From NCBI RefSeq assembly GCF_019061145.1, contig NZ_JAHQZS010000003.1, forward strand, positions 310,001 through 374,000: 64,000 nucleotides of DNA, in the 5' to 3' direction. The notes under the pieces are model-generated. The model saw only the letters and a program-made list of their open reading frames with translations. It had not been told where the DNA came from and searched no databases. Both the position numbers and the translations under genes were made by a program. Below, piece after piece: positions 1-10,861 of the stretch; the first letter of the stretch is position 1; each line of letters begins with the position of its first letter. The DNA is from Anianabacter salinae (GTDB lineage Bacteria; Pseudomonadota; Alphaproteobacteria; Rhodobacterales; Rhodobacteraceae).

Positions 1-25
1 GCATCACCGTCCAAGGGGCCCTTCC

Positions 26-1279
26 TTGCGCTACTCCGCCTTTGAGATCCTGAAACAGGGCCTGACCGGCAACAGGGGCTGGAAACCCGTCTGGCGCGAC
101 CCCGTGCCGAAGGACGAGTACGACATCGTCATCATCGGCGGCGGCGGGCATGGCCTGTCGACGGCCTATTACCTCGCCAAGGAACACGGGCTTCGCAACA
201 TCGCGGTGCTGGAGAAGGGTTTTATCGGCGGCGGCAACGTGGGGCGGAACACCACCATCGTGCGCGCCAACTACTTCCTGCCCGGCAATTCCGAGTTCTA
301 TTCCCATTCGCTGAAGATGTGGGAAGGGCTGGAGAGCGACCTGAACTACAACGTGATGCATTCGCAGCGTGGGCTGATTAACCTGTTCCACTCGGACGGC
401 CAGCGCGACGCCTTCGCCCGGCGCGGCAACGCGATGATCAACCAGGGCGACGACGCGGTGCTGCTCGACCGCGAGGGCGTGCGCAGACATCTGCCGTATC
501 TCGATTTCGACAACGTGCGCTTCCCGATCTACGGCGGTCTTCTGCACCCGCGCGGCGGCACAGCGCGGCACGACGCCGTGGCCTGGGGCTATGCGCGCGG
601 GGCGGACAGCCGGGGCGTGGACCTGATCCAGAACTGCGAGGTGACGGGGATCGACATCTCGGGCGGGCGCGTCACCGGCGTGCAGACCACGCGCGGCGCG
701 ATCCGGGCCAGCAAGGTCGGCATCGTCGTCGCAGGACGGTCGGGACAGGTGGCGGCGATGGCGGGGATGCGGCTGCCCATCGAATCCCATGTCTTGCAGG
801 CCTTCGTCACCGAGGGGCTGAAGCCGGTGATCGACCACGTGGTGAGCTTCGGGATGGGGCATTTCTATATCAGCCAGTCCGACAAGGGCGGCCTCGTGTT
901 CGGCGGCGATCTTGATTTCTACGCCTCCTACGCCGCGCGGGGGAACCTGCCGATGAAGGAGCATGTGATGGAGGCGGCGATGACGCTGATGCCGGTGATC
1001 GGACGCGCCCGCGTGCTGCGATCCTGGGGCGGGATCATGGACATGACCCCCGACGGATCGCCGATCATCGACAAGACCCCTGTGGACGGGCTCTATCTGG
1101 ATGCGGGCTGGTGCTATGGCGGGTTCAAGGCGGTGCCGGGATCGGGGTTTTCCTTTGCGCATCTGATCGCCACGGACCGGCATCATGCCCCTGCCGCACG
1201 GTTCCGGCTGGACCGGTTCCGCAGCGGGGCCGGGCTGATGGACGAAGAAGGCACCGGCAGCCAGCACAACCTGCATTGA
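26..1279 (+). CDS. soxB: Sarcosine oxidase beta subunit
   Basis: Flavoprotein subunit of heterotetrameric sarcosine oxidase, which oxidises sarcosine to glycine and passes the one-carbon unit to tetrahydrofolate. An N-terminal FAD-binding Rossmann motif (IIGGGGHG, residues 36-43) opens a DAO-type fold. His174 in GLLHPRGG fits the histidine that carries covalent FMN in this family (inference from family knowledge). About 417 residues is close to the usual length. The start taken is TTG at 26, preceded by AAGGGG; the frame stays open to the window edge, so a start further upstream cannot be excluded. First gene of a soxB-soxD-soxA-soxG operon; a 130-bp gap holding a repeat separates it from soxD. 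Confidence 0.95.
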   Translation: MRYSAFEILKQGLTGNRGWKPVWRDPVPKDEYDIVIIGGGGHGLSTAYYLAKEHGLRNIAVLEKGFIGGGNVGRNTTIVRANYFLPGNSEFYSHSLKMWEGLESDLNYNVMHSQRGLINLFHSDGQRDAFARRGNAMINQGDDAVLLDREGVRRHLPYLDFDNVRFPIYGGLLHPRGGTARHDAVAWGYARGADSRGVDLIQNCEVTGIDISGGRVTGVQTTRGAIRASKVGIVVAGRSGQVAAMAGMRLPIESHVLQAFVTEGLKPVIDHVVSFGMGHFYISQSDKGGLVFGGDLDFYASYAARGNLPMKEHVMEAAMTLMPVIGRARVLRSWGGIMDMTPDGSPIIDKTPVDGLYLDAGWCYGGFKAVPGSGFSFAHLIATDRHHAPAARFRLDRFRSGAGLMDEEGTGSQHNLH

Positions 1280-1307
1280 TGGAGCGCGGCATGGCATATC
1301 GCGGCGC

Positions 1308-1399
1308 GGGGGAACGCGCCTCGGGGGCATCGAGCCCCCTCGGCGCGTCCGAGAGGCGCTGCCTCTCGGGCTCTCCGGAGTATTTCAGGGCCAAAGATG
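1308..1399 (+). repeat. Intergenic structured repeat, copy A (single half)
   Basis: A segment of about 92 bp between soxB and soxD. It starts with GGGGGAACG and ends with GGAGTATTT and CCAAAGATG. Two hairpins lie inside: GGGGGC with loop ATCGA and GCCCCC-type arms, and CCGAGAGGC pairing with GCCTCTCGG. Copies B (21863-21996) and C (61987-62122) carry the same element in inverted orientation in their right halves. The stems differ from copy to copy but remain paired. Here only one half is present, inside an operon. Confidence 0.75.
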
Positions 1400-1409
1400 G
1401 GGGGACGCG

Positions 1410-1664
1410 ATGAGGCTGCCCTGTCCATGCTGCGGCGACCGTGACATCCGCGAGTTCACCTATCGCGGGGCTGCGCTTGCGCGGCCCGGCGAGGGCGCGG
1501 GCATCGACCGCTGGGACGACTACTTGCATCTGCGGGACAACCCTGCGGGGGCTGTGCGGGACCTTTGGTATCATGGCGGCGGCTGCGGCGCCTGGCTGGT
1601 GGTGGAACGCGATACCGTGACCCATGCGGTGGACGGTGCCCGGCTGGCGGCGGAGGGGCTGTGA
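1410..1664 (+). CDS. soxD: Sarcosine oxidase delta subunit
   Basis: Small subunit (84 aa) of heterotetrameric sarcosine oxidase, structurally a zinc-binding protein. A CPCCG motif at the N-terminus (Cys5 and Cys8) and His55/Cys59 in YHGGGC fit the zinc ligands known for the delta subunit. Typical length. The ATG at 1410 follows GGGGGGACGCG. The stop overlaps the soxA start by one base (TGATG), so translation is probably coupled. Confidence 0.95.
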   Translation: MRLPCPCCGDRDIREFTYRGAALARPGEGAGIDRWDDYLHLRDNPAGAVRDLWYHGGGCGAWLVVERDTVTHAVDGARLAAEGL

Positions 1665-4579
1665 TGCGCGTCGAGGGGTATGGGCTGGTGGACCGCGCGC
1701 GCCCGGTGCGGTTTTCCTTTGACGGGCAGGGTCATGAGGGCTTCGCGGGCGATACGCTGGCCTCGGCGCTTCTGGCGGGCGGCATGCGGCTGATGGGGCG
1801 GTCGTTCAAGTATCACCGTCCGCGCGGGGTGTTCACCTGCGGATCGGAGGAGCCGTCGGCGCTGATGACGGTGGGGGATACGCCGAACGTGCGGGCGACG
1901 GTGCAGGAGGTGTTCGCGGGGCTGGAGGCGCGGTCGCAGAATGCCTGGCCCTCGCTCAAATGGGATGCGCTGGAGGTCAACGATCTGCTGTCGCCGTTCC
2001 TTGGGGCGGGCTTCTACTACAAGACCTTCATGGGGCCGCACCGGCTATGGGAACGGCTGTTCGAGCCGGTGATTCGCCGCGCGGCGGGGCTGGGGGCCTT
2101 GTCGGGGGCACGCGACGCGGCGCGGTACGAGAAAGCCTTTGCCCACTGCGATCTTCTGGTGATCGGCGCGGGGCCTGCGGGGCTGATGGCGGCGTTGGTG
2201 GCGGCGCGGTCGGGCGCGGAGGTGATCCTTGCGGACGAGGGCGCGCGGATGGGCGGGCGGATGCTCTTGGAGGACGAGGAGGTCGGCGGGCTGCCGGGCA
2301 CGCTTTGGGCCGACGAGGTTCTGGCGGAACTGGCCGCGCTGCCGAACGTGCGGCTGATGCCGCGCACCACGGTGACAGGCGCCTACGATCACGGGACCTA
2401 TGGCGCGCTGGAGCGGGTGGCGCTGCACCTGCCGGACGGCGATGCGCCGCGCGAGTGTTTCTGGCGGATCGTGGCGCGGCGGGCGGTGCTGGCGGCGGGC
2501 GCCATCGAGCGGCCCATCGCGCATCCCGGCAACGACAGGCCCGGCGTGATGCTGGCGGGGGCGGTGCGCGGCTATCTGCACCGCTATGGCGTCGCGGCGG
2601 GCAAGCGGGTGGTGGTGTTCGCCAACAACGACGATGCGCACCGCACGGTGCAGGACCTGCACGCGGCGGGCGTGCGGGTGGCTGCGGTGGTGGATTCGCG
2701 GCCCGAGGTGCCGCGCGATGCGCCCTGGCCGGTCCATGCCGGGGCGGTGGTCGCGGCGACGCGCGGGCGGCTGGGGCTGGAGGCGGTGCAGGTGCGCGGC
2801 GCGGGGCGTGAGATCTGGATCGAGGCGGATTGCCTTGCGGTGTCTGGCGGCTGGAACCCGGCGCTGCACCTGACCAGCCATATGGGCGCGCGGCCGGTGT
2901 GGAACGAGGCCATCGCGGCCTTTGTCCCCTTGCCCGGCGCGGTGCCGGGGCTTGAGGCGGCGGGGGCTGCGGCGGGGGTGATGGACACCGCAGGGTGTCT
3001 TGCCGATGGTCTGCGCGCGGGCAAGGCGGCGCTGAAGGCGCTGGGGCGACGCACGAAGGCGGTGTCGCTGCCCGAGGCTGTGGCAGAGGTGGGCGGGATC
3101 GACGCCTTCTGGCAGGTGCAGGCCAAGGGGCGCGCCTGGCTCGATCTGCAGAACGACGTGACGACCAAGGACGTCGCGTTGGCCGCGCAGGAGAATTTCC
3201 GCTCGGTCGAGCACATGAAGCGCTACACCACGCAAGGCATGGCGACCGACCAGGGCAAGACGTCGAACGTCACCGCTCTGGCGGTTTTGGCGGATGCGAC
3301 GGGGCGGTCGATCCCGGCGACGGGGACGACGACGTTCCGCCCGCCCTATACGCCCGTGTCCATCGCCGCGATGGGGGCCGGGGCGCTGGGCGACGGGTTC
3401 GCGCCGCAGCGCTTCACCACCTCGGACAGCGCGGCCCGGCAGCGCGGCGCGCCGATGATCGAGGCGGGGCTGTGGTATCGGCCGTCGTATTTCCCCGCCC
3501 CCGGCGAGGCGACATGGCGCGAGGCTAGCGATCGGGAAGTCGGGATGGTGCGGCAGGCGGTCGGCGTCACCGATGTGTCGACGCTGGGCAAGATCGACGT
3601 GCAGGGGCGGGATGCGGGCAGGTTCCTCGATTTCGTCTATACCGGGCGAATGTCGACACTGAAGCCGGGGCGCGTGCGCTATGGGCTGATGCTGCGCGAA
3701 GACGGTCACGTCATGGACGACGGGACCGCGGCGCGGTTGAACGACGGTCACTACCTTATCACCACCACCACGGCAGCGGCGGGGCAGGTGATGCAGCACC
3801 TCGACTTCGTCGCACAGGTGCTGCGGCCTGATCTTGATGTCTCGCTGATGTCGGTCACCGAGCAATGGGCGCAATTCGCCGTCGCCGGGCCGCGCGCGCT
3901 GGAGCTGGTGAACGCTGTCACGGATGCCGAGATCACGGATGCGGAGTGGCCGTTCATGTCCTGCGGCGCGGTGCCCGTGGCAGGTGTCGCGGGGCGGCTG
4001 TTCCGCATCTCGTTCTCTGGCGAGCGCGGGTATGAGATCGCTGTCCCGGCGCGCTATGGCGAAAGCCTGTGGCGGCTCTTGGTCGCACAGGCCGAGATGC
4101 TGGGCGGCGGTCCCTACGGGATGGAAGCGCTGAACGTCCTGCGGATCGAAAAAGGCTTCCTGACCCATGCCGAACTCCACGGGCGCACCACGGCCTTCGA
4201 TCTTGGGATGCAGGGAATGCTGAAATCCGAGGGCGATTTCATCGGCAAGGCTGGGGCGGCGCGTCCGGGGCTGCTGGCCGACGACCGCGAGCAGCTTGTG
4301 GGCCTGCGGCCTGTGGGTGCGGTGAAGCAACTGCTGGCGGGGGCGCATCTGTTCGAGGCAGGGGCAGAGGCGGTGCGCGAGAATTCCCAAGGCTATGTGA
4401 CCAGCGCCGGGTATTCGCCAACGCTGCAATCCTATCTTGGGCTGGCGTTCCTGAAGGGCGGGCGCGCGCGGCTGGGCGAGACGGTGCGGATGGTCGATCA
4501 CCTGCGCTCGGTCCAGACCCTGTGCGAGGTCGTGGCGCCGCAAGTCTTCGATGCAGGCGGAGGGCGGATGCGTGGCTAG
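1664..4579 (+). CDS. soxA: Sarcosine oxidase alpha subunit
   Basis: Large subunit (971 aa). Domains in order: a Fer2-like N-terminal fold (about residues 10-90, around FKYHRPRGVF), an NAD-binding Rossmann domain (GAGPAG at about 167-172), and a C-terminal GcvT-like tetrahydrofolate-binding domain from about residue 620, as expected for the site that accepts the methyl-derived carbon. The ATG at 1664 overlaps the soxD stop. The open frame extends upstream to 1565, but that part lies inside soxD and gives a non-family N-terminus. Confidence 0.95.
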   Translation: MRVEGYGLVDRARPVRFSFDGQGHEGFAGDTLASALLAGGMRLMGRSFKYHRPRGVFTCGSEEPSALMTVGDTPNVRATVQEVFAGLEARSQNAWPSLKWDALEVNDLLSPFLGAGFYYKTFMGPHRLWERLFEPVIRRAAGLGALSGARDAARYEKAFAHCDLLVIGAGPAGLMAALVAARSGAEVILADEGARMGGRMLLEDEEVGGLPGTLWADEVLAELAALPNVRLMPRTTVTGAYDHGTYGALERVALHLPDGDAPRECFWRIVARRAVLAAGAIERPIAHPGNDRPGVMLAGAVRGYLHRYGVAAGKRVVVFANNDDAHRTVQDLHAAGVRVAAVVDSRPEVPRDAPWPVHAGAVVAATRGRLGLEAVQVRGAGREIWIEADCLAVSGGWNPALHLTSHMGARPVWNEAIAAFVPLPGAVPGLEAAGAAAGVMDTAGCLADGLRAGKAALKALGRRTKAVSLPEAVAEVGGIDAFWQVQAKGRAWLDLQNDVTTKDVALAAQENFRSVEHMKRYTTQGMATDQGKTSNVTALAVLADATGRSIPATGTTTFRPPYTPVSIAAMGAGALGDGFAPQRFTTSDSAARQRGAPMIEAGLWYRPSYFPAPGEATWREASDREVGMVRQAVGVTDVSTLGKIDVQGRDAGRFLDFVYTGRMSTLKPGRVRYGLMLREDGHVMDDGTAARLNDGHYLITTTTAAAGQVMQHLDFVAQVLRPDLDVSLMSVTEQWAQFAVAGPRALELVNAVTDAEITDAEWPFMSCGAVPVAGVAGRLFRISFSGERGYEIAVPARYGESLWRLLVAQAEMLGGGPYGMEALNVLRIEKGFLTHAELHGRTTAFDLGMQGMLKSEGDFIGKAGAARPGLLADDREQLVGLRPVGAVKQLLAGAHLFEAGAEAVRENSQGYVTSAGYSPTLQSYLGLAFLKGGRARLGETVRMVDHLRSVQTLCEVVAPQVFDAGGGRMRG

Positions 4580-5117
4580 GTTGATCGCAAAGACGCCCGC
4601 CGAGGGGCTGCTGCCGGTCGAGGTAGCGGGGGTGCGGCTGTCCGAGGTGGACCCCGGCGGCCTAACCTCCGTGGCGGCGCTGGGCGGCGCGGACATCGGC
4701 GCGGCGCTCAAGGCGGCGACGGGCGCCAGCCTGCCGGGGCCGGGCGCGACGACGACGGGGCGCGGCGGCGCGCGGGTGGTCTGGTTCGGGGTGCGGCATG
4801 TGCTGGTGATGGGGCCGCCGGTCGCGGCGCTGGACGGGGCGGCGGTGACGGACCAGTCCGATGCCTGGTGCACCTTGCGGCTGGACGGTGCGGGCGCGCG
4901 GGACGTTCTGGCGCGGCTGACACCGCTTGACCTGCGCCCGTCCAGCTTTGCCGAGGGCGCGACCGCGCGCACGCTTCTGGGCCACATGCAGGCGTCGATC
5001 ACGCGGGTGGAAGATGACGCGTATCTGATCCTCGTCTTCCGCTCGATGGCGAAGACGGCAGTGCACGAGATCACGGAAGCGATGGAAAGCCGCGCGGCGC
5101 GCCTGCGCCTGACCTGA
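4572..5117 (+). CDS. soxG: Sarcosine oxidase gamma subunit
   Basis: Gamma subunit (181 aa) of sarcosine oxidase, related to the GcvT/YgfZ fold, last gene of the soxBDAG operon. The GTG at 4572 is preferred because GGAGGGCGG lies about 8 nt upstream and the product then begins MARLIAKTP. An ATG at 4551 in the same frame would add seven residues. It overlaps the end of soxA by 8 bp, so it is probably translationally coupled. Sequence conservation of gamma subunits is low; the assignment rests mainly on position and the ELT/LDL pattern in the C-terminal half. Confidence 0.88.
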   Translation: MARLIAKTPAEGLLPVEVAGVRLSEVDPGGLTSVAALGGADIGAALKAATGASLPGPGATTTGRGGARVVWFGVRHVLVMGPPVAALDGAAVTDQSDAWCTLRLDGAGARDVLARLTPLDLRPSSFAEGATARTLLGHMQASITRVEDDAYLILVFRSMAKTAVHEITEAMESRAARLRLT

Positions 5118-5195
5118 AGTTATCCCCAGAAACGTGATGCGGGCGGGCGGCAGCGGCCCTTGCACCGAGGGCTTGGGGGGCGGACACTGGCGACC

Positions 5196-7166
5196 ATGAG
5201 TCTTCCGCCCGGCTTTCTCGACGAGATCCAGACCCGCACGAGCCTGTCGCAGATCGTCGGGCGCCGCGTGACGTGGGACCTGCGCAAGTCGAACCAGGCC
5301 AAGGGCGACTGGTGGGCGCCGTGTCCGTTCCATTCCGAGAAGACCGCCAGCTTCCACGTCGATGACCGCAAGGGCTTCTACTATTGCTTCGGGTGCCAGG
5401 CGAAGGGCGACGCCATCGCTTTCCTGCGCCAGATCGACAACATGGAGTTCATGGAGGCGGTCGAGGTGCTGGCGCGTGAGGCGGGGATGCAGATGCCCGC
5501 GCCCGATCCCGAGGCGCGGCAAAAACAGGACCGCTTTGAAAAGCTGCACGGGATCATGGAACAGGCGGTCCAGTTCTATCGCCTGCAGCTTCGGACCGGG
5601 GCCGGATCGGCGGCGCGTGACTATCTGGCTGGGCGGGGTCTGCCGGAGGACGTGATCGACCGTTGGGAGCTTGGGTATGCCCCGAACGGCTGGGAAGCGC
5701 TGCGCGAGCATCTGACCGGCAAGGGCGTGGCGGTGGACGATCAGGTGACGCTGGGTCTTGCGCGCACATCCGACAAGGGCCGCGCGCCCTATGACACCTT
5801 TCGCAACCGGGTGATGTTCCCGATCCGCGATGCGCGGGGCCGGGCGATCGCCTTTGGTGCCCGCGCGCTCGATCCGAACGATCAGGCGAAGTACATCAAC
5901 TCGCCCGAGACGCCGCTCTTTCACAAGGGCCGCACGCTCTACAACATCCAGAACGCCCGCGCGGCGGCGGGCAAGGACGGCCCGCTTCTGGTGGCCGAGG
6001 GCTACATGGACGTGATCGCGCTGTCCGAGGCGGGGTTTCGCGCCGCCGTGGCGCCGCTGGGCACTGCCGTGACCGAGGACCAGTTGCAGCTTCTGTGGCG
6101 GATCGACCGCGAGCCTGTCGTGACGCTCGACGGTGACACCGCGGGCCAGCGCGCGGCGGAGAAGATGATGGACCTTGCGCTGCCGCAGCTCTCGGCGGAA
6201 CGGTCGCTGCGGTTCTGCCTGATGCCGCCGGGGCAGGACCCCGACGACCTGACCCGCAGCGGCGGGCCGCAGGCGATGCGCAAGCTGGTCGAGGCAGCAG
6301 AGCCGCTGGTCCGCGTGCTGTGGCGGCGCGAGACGGCGGGCAAGAGCTTTGACAGCCCCGAGCGCAAGGCGGCGTTGGACCGTGCGCTGTGGGACAGCAT
6401 CCGCAAGATCGGCGACCAGACGCTGCAACGCCACTACGGCGAAGAGATCAAGCGCCTGAAATGGGACTTCTTCCGTCCCGCCGCGCGTCCTGGGGGGCCG
6501 CAAGGTGCGCGCGGTCAGGGCCGGGGCCCGCGCATGTGGAAGGCGCCCGAGGGTCCGACCGCCGAGGCGCGCCTGTCACCGCTGGTGGCGGATGCCGCGT
6601 CCGAGCGGCGCCTGCGCGAACAGGTGATCCTGGCGATGCTGGTGGCGCACCCCGAGCATCTGTTGCGCTTCGAGGGCGATCTGGAGGGCATGACCGCCAT
6701 TGACCCCGATGCCGAACGGCTGCGCGCCGCGATCCTGCGCAACGCGGATGCCGATCCAGAAACGCTGGCGGACCGCATCGCGCGTGACGTGGGTGAAGAC
6801 GCCCTTGAAAAGCTTCTCTCGGCGCGCCATCTCGGCATCATTCCGGCAATGCGTCCGGGCTGCGGTTCGGATATCGTGGCGCAGTGCATCGCAGAGGAGC
6901 TTGCCAAGCTGAAGGCGCTGGGCGGGCTTGAACGGGAAATCGCCGAAGCTGTCGAGGACATGGGGGCCGGCGCCGACGAGGGGCTGACCCACCGGCTGCG
7001 ACAGGCGGCAGACGCAAGGAACAAGGCTCTGAAAAGTCAGACCGAAGACCGCACCGAATACGAAATCGGACCGAACGGGGCCCTCATAAGCCGTGACGAG
7101 AAGTCCGCGTTCGAATCACTTCTCGGCCAGATTGCCTTTGGCAAAGGCACAAAGCGGCCTAATTGA
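5196..7166 (+). CDS. dnaG: DNA primase
   Basis: Synthesises RNA primers at the replication fork. The N-terminal zinc finger shows Cys43, His46, Cys64 and Cys67 (CPFH...CFGC). The central TOPRIM domain carries the catalytic VAEGYMD at about residue 266 and DGDTAGQRA further on. The C-terminal helicase-binding domain is poorly conserved, as usual. Length is 656 aa from the ATG at 5196; the upstream extension to 5160 lacks family similarity. Followed by rpoD, a common alphaproteobacterial arrangement (dnaG-rpoD). Confidence 0.97.
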   Translation: MSLPPGFLDEIQTRTSLSQIVGRRVTWDLRKSNQAKGDWWAPCPFHSEKTASFHVDDRKGFYYCFGCQAKGDAIAFLRQIDNMEFMEAVEVLAREAGMQMPAPDPEARQKQDRFEKLHGIMEQAVQFYRLQLRTGAGSAARDYLAGRGLPEDVIDRWELGYAPNGWEALREHLTGKGVAVDDQVTLGLARTSDKGRAPYDTFRNRVMFPIRDARGRAIAFGARALDPNDQAKYINSPETPLFHKGRTLYNIQNARAAAGKDGPLLVAEGYMDVIALSEAGFRAAVAPLGTAVTEDQLQLLWRIDREPVVTLDGDTAGQRAAEKMMDLALPQLSAERSLRFCLMPPGQDPDDLTRSGGPQAMRKLVEAAEPLVRVLWRRETAGKSFDSPERKAALDRALWDSIRKIGDQTLQRHYGEEIKRLKWDFFRPAARPGGPQGARGQGRGPRMWKAPEGPTAEARLSPLVADAASERRLREQVILAMLVAHPEHLLRFEGDLEGMTAIDPDAERLRAAILRNADADPETLADRIARDVGEDALEKLLSARHLGIIPAMRPGCGSDIVAQCIAEELAKLKALGGLEREIAEAVEDMGAGADEGLTHRLRQAADARNKALKSQTEDRTEYEIGPNGALISRDEKSAFESLLGQIAFGKGTKRPN

Positions 7167-7210
7167 CTCACAGGGTGAGGAATTCGCAAAGAAATCAGGG
7201 TAAACGGAGT

Positions 7211-7227
7211 GCGAATCGCCGATTCGC
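7211..7227. promoter_or_regulatory. Perfect inverted repeat in the rpoD leader
   Basis: GCGAATC, spacer GCC, GATTCGC. It lies about 50 bp before the rpoD start in the 112-bp dnaG-rpoD gap. It could be a protein-binding palindrome or an mRNA hairpin; the sequence does not decide. Confidence 0.4.
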
Positions 7228-7278
7228 CCGGTATGATTCGGAAAGCCCGATTCCCTTTGCTTCGTGAAGGAGTGCCGC

Positions 7279-9282
<2,004 letters not shown>

Positions 9283-9310
9283 GGCAGGCGGATACGCTGC
9301 CAATGCGTGA

Positions 9311-9340
9311 CGATAAGGCGGGACTTGTCCCGCCTTATCG
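9311..9340 (+). terminator. Hairpin terminator after rpoD
   Basis: Perfect 13-bp inverted repeat, CGATAAGGCGGGA and its complement, around a CTTG loop. No long T-run follows, as is common in GC-rich alphaproteobacteria. It lies 28 bp after the rpoD stop and upstream of the toxin-antitoxin operon. Confidence 0.7.
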
Positions 9341-9374
9341 GGCTTGTCGATCTGTTTCGTAGAGCTTCACTCGC

Positions 9375-9403
9375 TTGCTTTTCTGTACGCAATCGCGTAC
9401 ACT
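9375..9403 (+). promoter_or_regulatory. Promoter and operator of the yefM-yoeB operon
   Basis: A TTGCTT -35 (9375-9380), 17-bp spacer and TACACT -10 (9398-9403). The palindrome TGTACGC-AATC-GCGTACA (9384-9401) covers the spacer and part of the -10. YefM-YoeB complexes are known to repress through palindromes built on TGTACA-like hexamers, so this is a likely autoregulatory operator. Confidence 0.6.
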
Positions 9404-9410
9404 CATATTC

Positions 9411-9683
9411 ATGAAGCACACCACCTCCACCGATCTGCGCAAGAACCTGTCCGCTCTTATGGACAAGGTGAACGAGGACCATGAGCCGCTGCTGGTGACC
9501 CGCGCCAATGGAAGGCCGGTGCTGATGATCTCGGTCGAGGATTACGATTCGCTCGACGAAACCGCCTATCTGATGTCGACCAAGGCCAACCGGGAGTCGT
9601 TGGCGCGGTCGCTCGAACAGGTCGAGGCGGGCCGGATCGTCACACCGACGATGGACGAGTTCGACGCGCCTGCGGGCGAATGA
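9411..9683 (+). CDS. yefM: Antitoxin, YefM/Phd family
   Basis: Antitoxin (90 aa) of a type II pair; neutralises YoeB and represses its own promoter. The N-terminal Phd/YefM DNA-binding part (TTSTDLRKNLSALMDKVNED) is followed by PLLVTRANGRPVLMISVEDYDSL, the hallmark of the family, and an acidic C-terminal toxin-binding tail. The ATG at 9411 is chosen because the residues encoded before it cross the operator and are not family-like. The stop overlaps the toxin start by 4 bp (ATGA). Confidence 0.93.
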   Translation: MKHTTSTDLRKNLSALMDKVNEDHEPLLVTRANGRPVLMISVEDYDSLDETAYLMSTKANRESLARSLEQVEAGRIVTPTMDEFDAPAGE

Positions 9684-9934
9684 ACGTCACGTTCACCGCC
9701 GAGGCGTGGGAGCAATTCCTGTATTGGCAGGGGCAGGACCAAAAACTGGCGCAGCGCATCGTCGCGCTCATCAAGGAATGCCAGCGCCATCCGTTCGAGG
9801 GCACCGGTAAGCCCGAGCCGCTGAGGGCCAGCCTTGCCGGGTACTGGTCGCGCCGGATCGACCGTGAACATCGACTGGTCTACCGTGTGACACCCGACGC
9901 CTTGCAGATCATTCAGTGCCGCTTTCACTATTGA
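9680..9934 (+). CDS. yoeB: YoeB family mRNA interferase toxin
   Basis: Ribosome-dependent mRNA endonuclease, 84 aa, the same length as the E. coli protein. Residues Glu46, Arg65, His83 and the terminal Tyr84 all fall at the catalytic positions known in E. coli YoeB, so the toxin looks active. Translation is coupled to the antitoxin through the ATGA overlap. A strong hairpin follows at 9960. Confidence 0.94.
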   Translation: MNVTFTAEAWEQFLYWQGQDQKLAQRIVALIKECQRHPFEGTGKPEPLRASLAGYWSRRIDREHRLVYRVTPDALQIIQCRFHY

Positions 9935-9959
9935 GATCGGCCTCACTGTCCACCACCCA

Positions 9960-9992
9960 GAAACGGCGGCCCCTCATCCGGGCCGCCGTTTC
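9960..9992 (+). terminator. Terminator after yoeB
   Basis: 13-bp perfect stem GAAACGGCGGCCC with a 7-nt loop (CTCATCC). It isolates the toxin-antitoxin operon from the next gene. Confidence 0.75.
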
Positions 9993-10121
9993 GCGTTTGG
10001 CCGCACCGCCGCCGGATTGAACGACCGATTCCGCAATGTTGCCGCGTTTTCGGGGTTCATTCACCTTGAGCGATTCCGTGGACGGGCCTGCCCGTTCCGC
10101 CATTTGAAAGGTGACGATATC

Positions 10122-10820
10122 ATGCGTGCGACAAGTGCGATCGCGTTGGCGGCCTGTGCCGCCCTTCCGCAGATGGCGGCCGCCAGCGACGGCGAGGTGT
10201 ATGTCTACAGCTGCGTCAGCGACGGCGCCTACAGCTACACGGTCAACTTCGCCCCCGACGATCCCGGCTTTGTCGATGTCGACCGCTATCCGACGTCCAA
10301 CCTCGACGTGGCAAGCGGGACCGAAGGCGACCTGGCCGATCAAGTCGGCGAATTGGCGGATGGTAGTGAGAACACGGCTCACTTCGTGTTGATGGCAGAG
10401 CCGTCCGATCCGATGTCCTTCGCCAGTTCCAGCGTCAACATCACCTTTAGCCATGACCTTTCGGCGGGCGTGATCGGTGCCACCGCCAACGGCAACGTGG
10501 CCAGCGACGGGGACGGAAACCGCACCACCATCGGCTGCGAGTTGACCACCACTGATGCCGCCTCGCGTCCCGCCGACCCCGTGATGATCGACACCGCAGG
10601 GCTGTCGTTCGGCGCCACGATCTTCGAGCAGCCCGATCCGAACAGTGCTGTTCTCTTGGTGACGGCCGAGGACAGCGGCATCCAGGTGATGATGGACACC
10701 GGCGTCGAGATGGACAATTTCCGGTGGTTCTTCGTGGATCACGCGGGCGTCAGTGGCTACCACTGGGGCGGCAACATGTGCGTGCCCGGTGCGATGGTCG
10801 AGGGCGCGCGCAGCTGCTAG
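10122..10820 (+). CDS. Secreted protein with C-terminal SH3-like domain
   Basis: 232 aa, not assigned to a named family. A Sec signal peptide is visible (MRATSAIALAACAALPQMAAA, cleavage before SDGE). The N-terminal half contains YSCVSDGAYSYTVNF. The last 75 residues (GLSFGATIFEQPDPNSAVLL ... FFVDHAGVSGYHWG) resemble a bacterial SH3 (SH3b) repeat, with the usual Ps-x-sa-v-l and final G-Y-x-W pattern. Likely periplasmic, possibly binding peptidoglycan (inference). The ATG at 10122 follows AAAGGTGA; the open frame upstream lacks a signal sequence. Confidence 0.6.
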   Translation: MRATSAIALAACAALPQMAAASDGEVYVYSCVSDGAYSYTVNFAPDDPGFVDVDRYPTSNLDVASGTEGDLADQVGELADGSENTAHFVLMAEPSDPMSFASSSVNITFSHDLSAGVIGATANGNVASDGDGNRTTIGCELTTTDAASRPADPVMIDTAGLSFGATIFEQPDPNSAVLLVTAEDSGIQVMMDTGVEMDNFRWFFVDHAGVSGYHWGGNMCVPGAMVEGARSC

Positions 10821-10861
10821 CCCCGTTGCGGTGACGCACGGCTTGCGCCATCCTTGCGGAC

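Noticed and set aside
2045-5074. 1009-codon open frame antisense to soxA
   Set aside because: A by-product of high third-position GC opposite a real gene. The product is Arg/His/Pro-rich with no family signature.
4662-6503. 613-codon antisense frame over soxG and dnaG
   Set aside because: Crosses two real genes on the other strand, with biased Arg/Leu/His composition and no recognisable motif.
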